Assembly (NCBI GenBank): GCA_028696075.1
Contig: JAQVHS010000001.1
Coordinates: 1 to 64,000 of the forward strand
Direction: 5' to 3'
DNA length: 64,000 nt
From: Candidatus Gastranaerophilales bacterium
Lineage (GTDB): Bacteria > Cyanobacteriota > Vampirovibrionia > Gastranaerophilales > JAILCC01
Every line of letters begins with the position of its first letter. The stretch's first letter is position 1. The position numbers and the translations under genes were made by a program. Shown here piece after piece: positions 62,589 through 64,000 of the stretch. The notes beneath the pieces were generated by a model, which was not told where the DNA came from, did not search any database, and saw only the letters and a program-made list of their open reading frames with translations.

Positions 62589-63227
62589 ATGCTGGCAGGA
62601 TTAATCAAAAGAATATTACCTCCGCAGGAAGAATATTTTTATAAAAGTTTTGAAAGTACCACAATAATTTGCAAAAATAGCTGTAACAACCTTTTAGACG
62701 TTTTGACTAACGGTTACAGCGATGATAAAGTTCAAAAAGCAAAAGAATATAAACGTGCAAGTGCAAGAATTTCCGAGGAAACTTTGGAGCGTTTAAACCA
62801 GTCTTTTGTAACGCCTATCGACAGAGAAGACATTCAACATATTACAAGCAGTTTGCATAAGATTAACAGAAGAATTTGCCGCGCGTGTGTGAATATTAAG
62901 TTATTCCAAATTGAAGAATTTGATGAAAGAATAATCAATCAGGCAAAAACTTTAGAAACAGCATTGAATGAATTATTTTATATGGTTGAACTTTTGAAAA
63001 ACCACAAAGAAGTTAAATCATTTGTTGAAAGTTATGAAAAAATTAACGAGATAGAAACTCAGGGAGATGAAATTTTCTCTAACGTTATTGAGGATCTTTT
63101 CTCAGGCAGGTATGAAGCTATCGATGTTATTAAGCTCCGGGATATTCACAACAATATAGAAACAGCGCTTAATACAAGCGTAATTGTTGCTGATGATATT
63201 ACTCAAATTGCTTTAAAACACGGTTAG
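62589..63227 (+). CDS. DUF47 (PhoU-like) protein, Pit partner
   Basis: 212 residues from the ATG at 62589 (AAGGAATAAAT upstream). MLAGLIKRILPPQEEYFYKS and then helical bundles (DREDIQHITSSLHKINRRIC, NEIETQGDEIFSNVIEDLFS, RDIHNNIETALNTSVIVADD) match DUF47/TIGR00153, PhoU-like proteins that regulate Pit transporters. Ends 14 bp before the pit gene. Confidence 0.93.
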   Translation: MLAGLIKRILPPQEEYFYKSFESTTIICKNSCNNLLDVLTNGYSDDKVQKAKEYKRASARISEETLERLNQSFVTPIDREDIQHITSSLHKINRRICRACVNIKLFQIEEFDERIINQAKTLETALNELFYMVELLKNHKEVKSFVESYEKINEIETQGDEIFSNVIEDLFSGRYEAIDVIKLRDIHNNIETALNTSVIVADDITQIALKHG

Positions 63228-63241
63228 TCGGGAGATTTAAT

Positions 63242-64000
63242 ATGTCTATAACGTTATTTGTTTTACTGATGGTTATTCTATCAGCGCTTATATTTGAGTT
63301 TATTAACGGATTTCATGACAGCGCCAATGCTATTGCTACCATCGTTTCAACAAGGGTTTTATCTCCGCGTAATGCAATTATATTCGGCGCTTCGTTAGAA
63401 TTTTTGGGAGCGTTTTTCGGAACTCACGTTGCAAAAACCATAAGCAGCGGTATTTTAACAGTCGAAGCTCCGCCTCAAACTCTCATTATCTGTGCATTGC
63501 TGGCAGCTATTATGTGGAACCTTATAACCTGGTATTTCGGTATCCCGTCAAGCTCTTCTCATGCTTTAATCGGCGGGTTAATAGGTGCGGGTATCGCTTT
63601 TAAAGGAATTAACGCTCTTCATATTACAGGTATTATCAAAAAAGTTATTATTCCTATGTTTACATCCCCTGTTTTAGGGTTTTTCATAGGATTTTTCTTT
63701 ATGCTGCTGTTGGTATGGCTTGTTCACAAAAGAAATCCTGATAGAATTAACAAGTGGTTTAAAAAACTTCAGCTTATTTCCTCAGGATTAATGGCATTCA
63801 GCCATGGTTCAAATGATGCCCAAAAAACAATGGGTATTATTACCCTGGCACTATTCAGTTTTGGGTTTTTGAAGAGCGCGGAACATATTCCTGTCTGGGT
63901 AATTGTTATTTGTGCGTTTACAATGTCTGCAGGTGTTATGTCAGGCGGTTGGAAAATCATCAGAACAATGGGTTCTAAGGTTATTAAATTGAAGCCTATT
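63242..64000 (+). CDS. pit: PiT-family inorganic phosphate transporter (cut by window end)
   Basis: At least 253 residues, open at the window edge. GGGAG precedes the ATG. FEFINGFHDSANAIATIVST and AFSHGSNDAQKTMGIITLAL are the two PiT signature motifs; PSSSSHALIGGLIGAGI lies between them. Six or more membrane helices are visible. It brings in phosphate with H+ or Na+. Co-transcribed with the DUF47 gene. The missing 3' part should be about 80 residues. Confidence 0.95.
   Translation, partial: MSITLFVLLMVILSALIFEFINGFHDSANAIATIVSTRVLSPRNAIIFGASLEFLGAFFGTHVAKTISSGILTVEAPPQTLIICALLAAIMWNLITWYFGIPSSSSHALIGGLIGAGIAFKGINALHITGIIKKVIIPMFTSPVLGFFIGFFFMLLLVWLVHKRNPDRINKWFKKLQLISSGLMAFSHGSNDAQKTMGIITLALFSFGFLKSAEHIPVWVIVICAFTMSAGVMSGGWKIIRTMGSKVIKLKPI

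Overview
The window is about two-thirds A+T and uses the standard bacterial code. Its gene content suggests a non-photosynthetic relative of cyanobacteria of the gut Gastranaerophilales (Vampirovibrionia/Melainabacteria) type. The clues are a DUF3326 protein (a family centred on cyanobacteria), prepilins with the FTLAEVLITLMIIG leader, an orphan NarL-type regulator, and many lineage-specific small proteins. This is an inference from family knowledge; no search was run.

Positions 1-15,170 form a mobile and defence region that ends at an initiator tRNA gene. It holds two hipBA-type toxin-antitoxin pairs (422-1987 reverse, 6973-8386 forward). Between them lies a Mu-like transposition operon: MuA-type DDE transposase, MuB-type ATPase, and a third protein that joins a MuA-like DNA-binding region to a tyrosine-recombinase fold lacking its catalytic residues. 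Further right are a repressor remnant, a broken DUF262 gene, a Sau3AI-type (GATC) restriction enzyme with a divergent C5-cytosine methyltransferase, a HEPN protein, and an array of TGTCA-type direct repeats interrupted by a palindrome-rich insert. Three promoter-like segments are each bracketed by 14-bp palindromes spaced 49-50 bp apart. The tRNA-fMet gene (15172-15248, reverse) is preceded by two 100-bp tandem repeats that could fold into tRNA-sized RNAs.

Positions 15,500-25,500 are mostly housekeeping: LysM/GH108 muramidase, MarR regulator, HAD phosphatase, NUDIX hydrolase, prephenate dehydratase, phosphohexomutase, M48 protease, glycosyltransferase, a coiled-coil protein and GmhA. Positions 25,586-38,532 (reverse) are a prophage-like block. 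It has small and large terminase, portal, tail-collar, fibre, adaptor and tail genes, but no recognisable major capsid, integrase or replication gene. A forward MATE-MFS exporter pair sits inside it, and it is cut by internal terminators.

Positions 38,700-43,900 carry a recent tandem duplication of a TonB-C-like periplasmic protein, a lipase-domain protein that may be an effector, a candidate small RNA with its own promoter and terminator, and two tiny secreted or membrane proteins. The promoter of the first tiny gene shares a rigid 62-nt architecture with that of the coiled-coil gene 20 kb away. Positions 44,000-64,000 are core genome: pgk, response regulator, glucokinase, DUF452/BioG-like esterase, 5'-nucleotidase, matrixin-like protease, ybaB-recR-nagA, a 1435-residue prepilin-like adhesin, a GAF-GGDEF-HD protein, DUF3326, a minor pilin, and a DUF47-Pit phosphate uptake pair cut by the window end.
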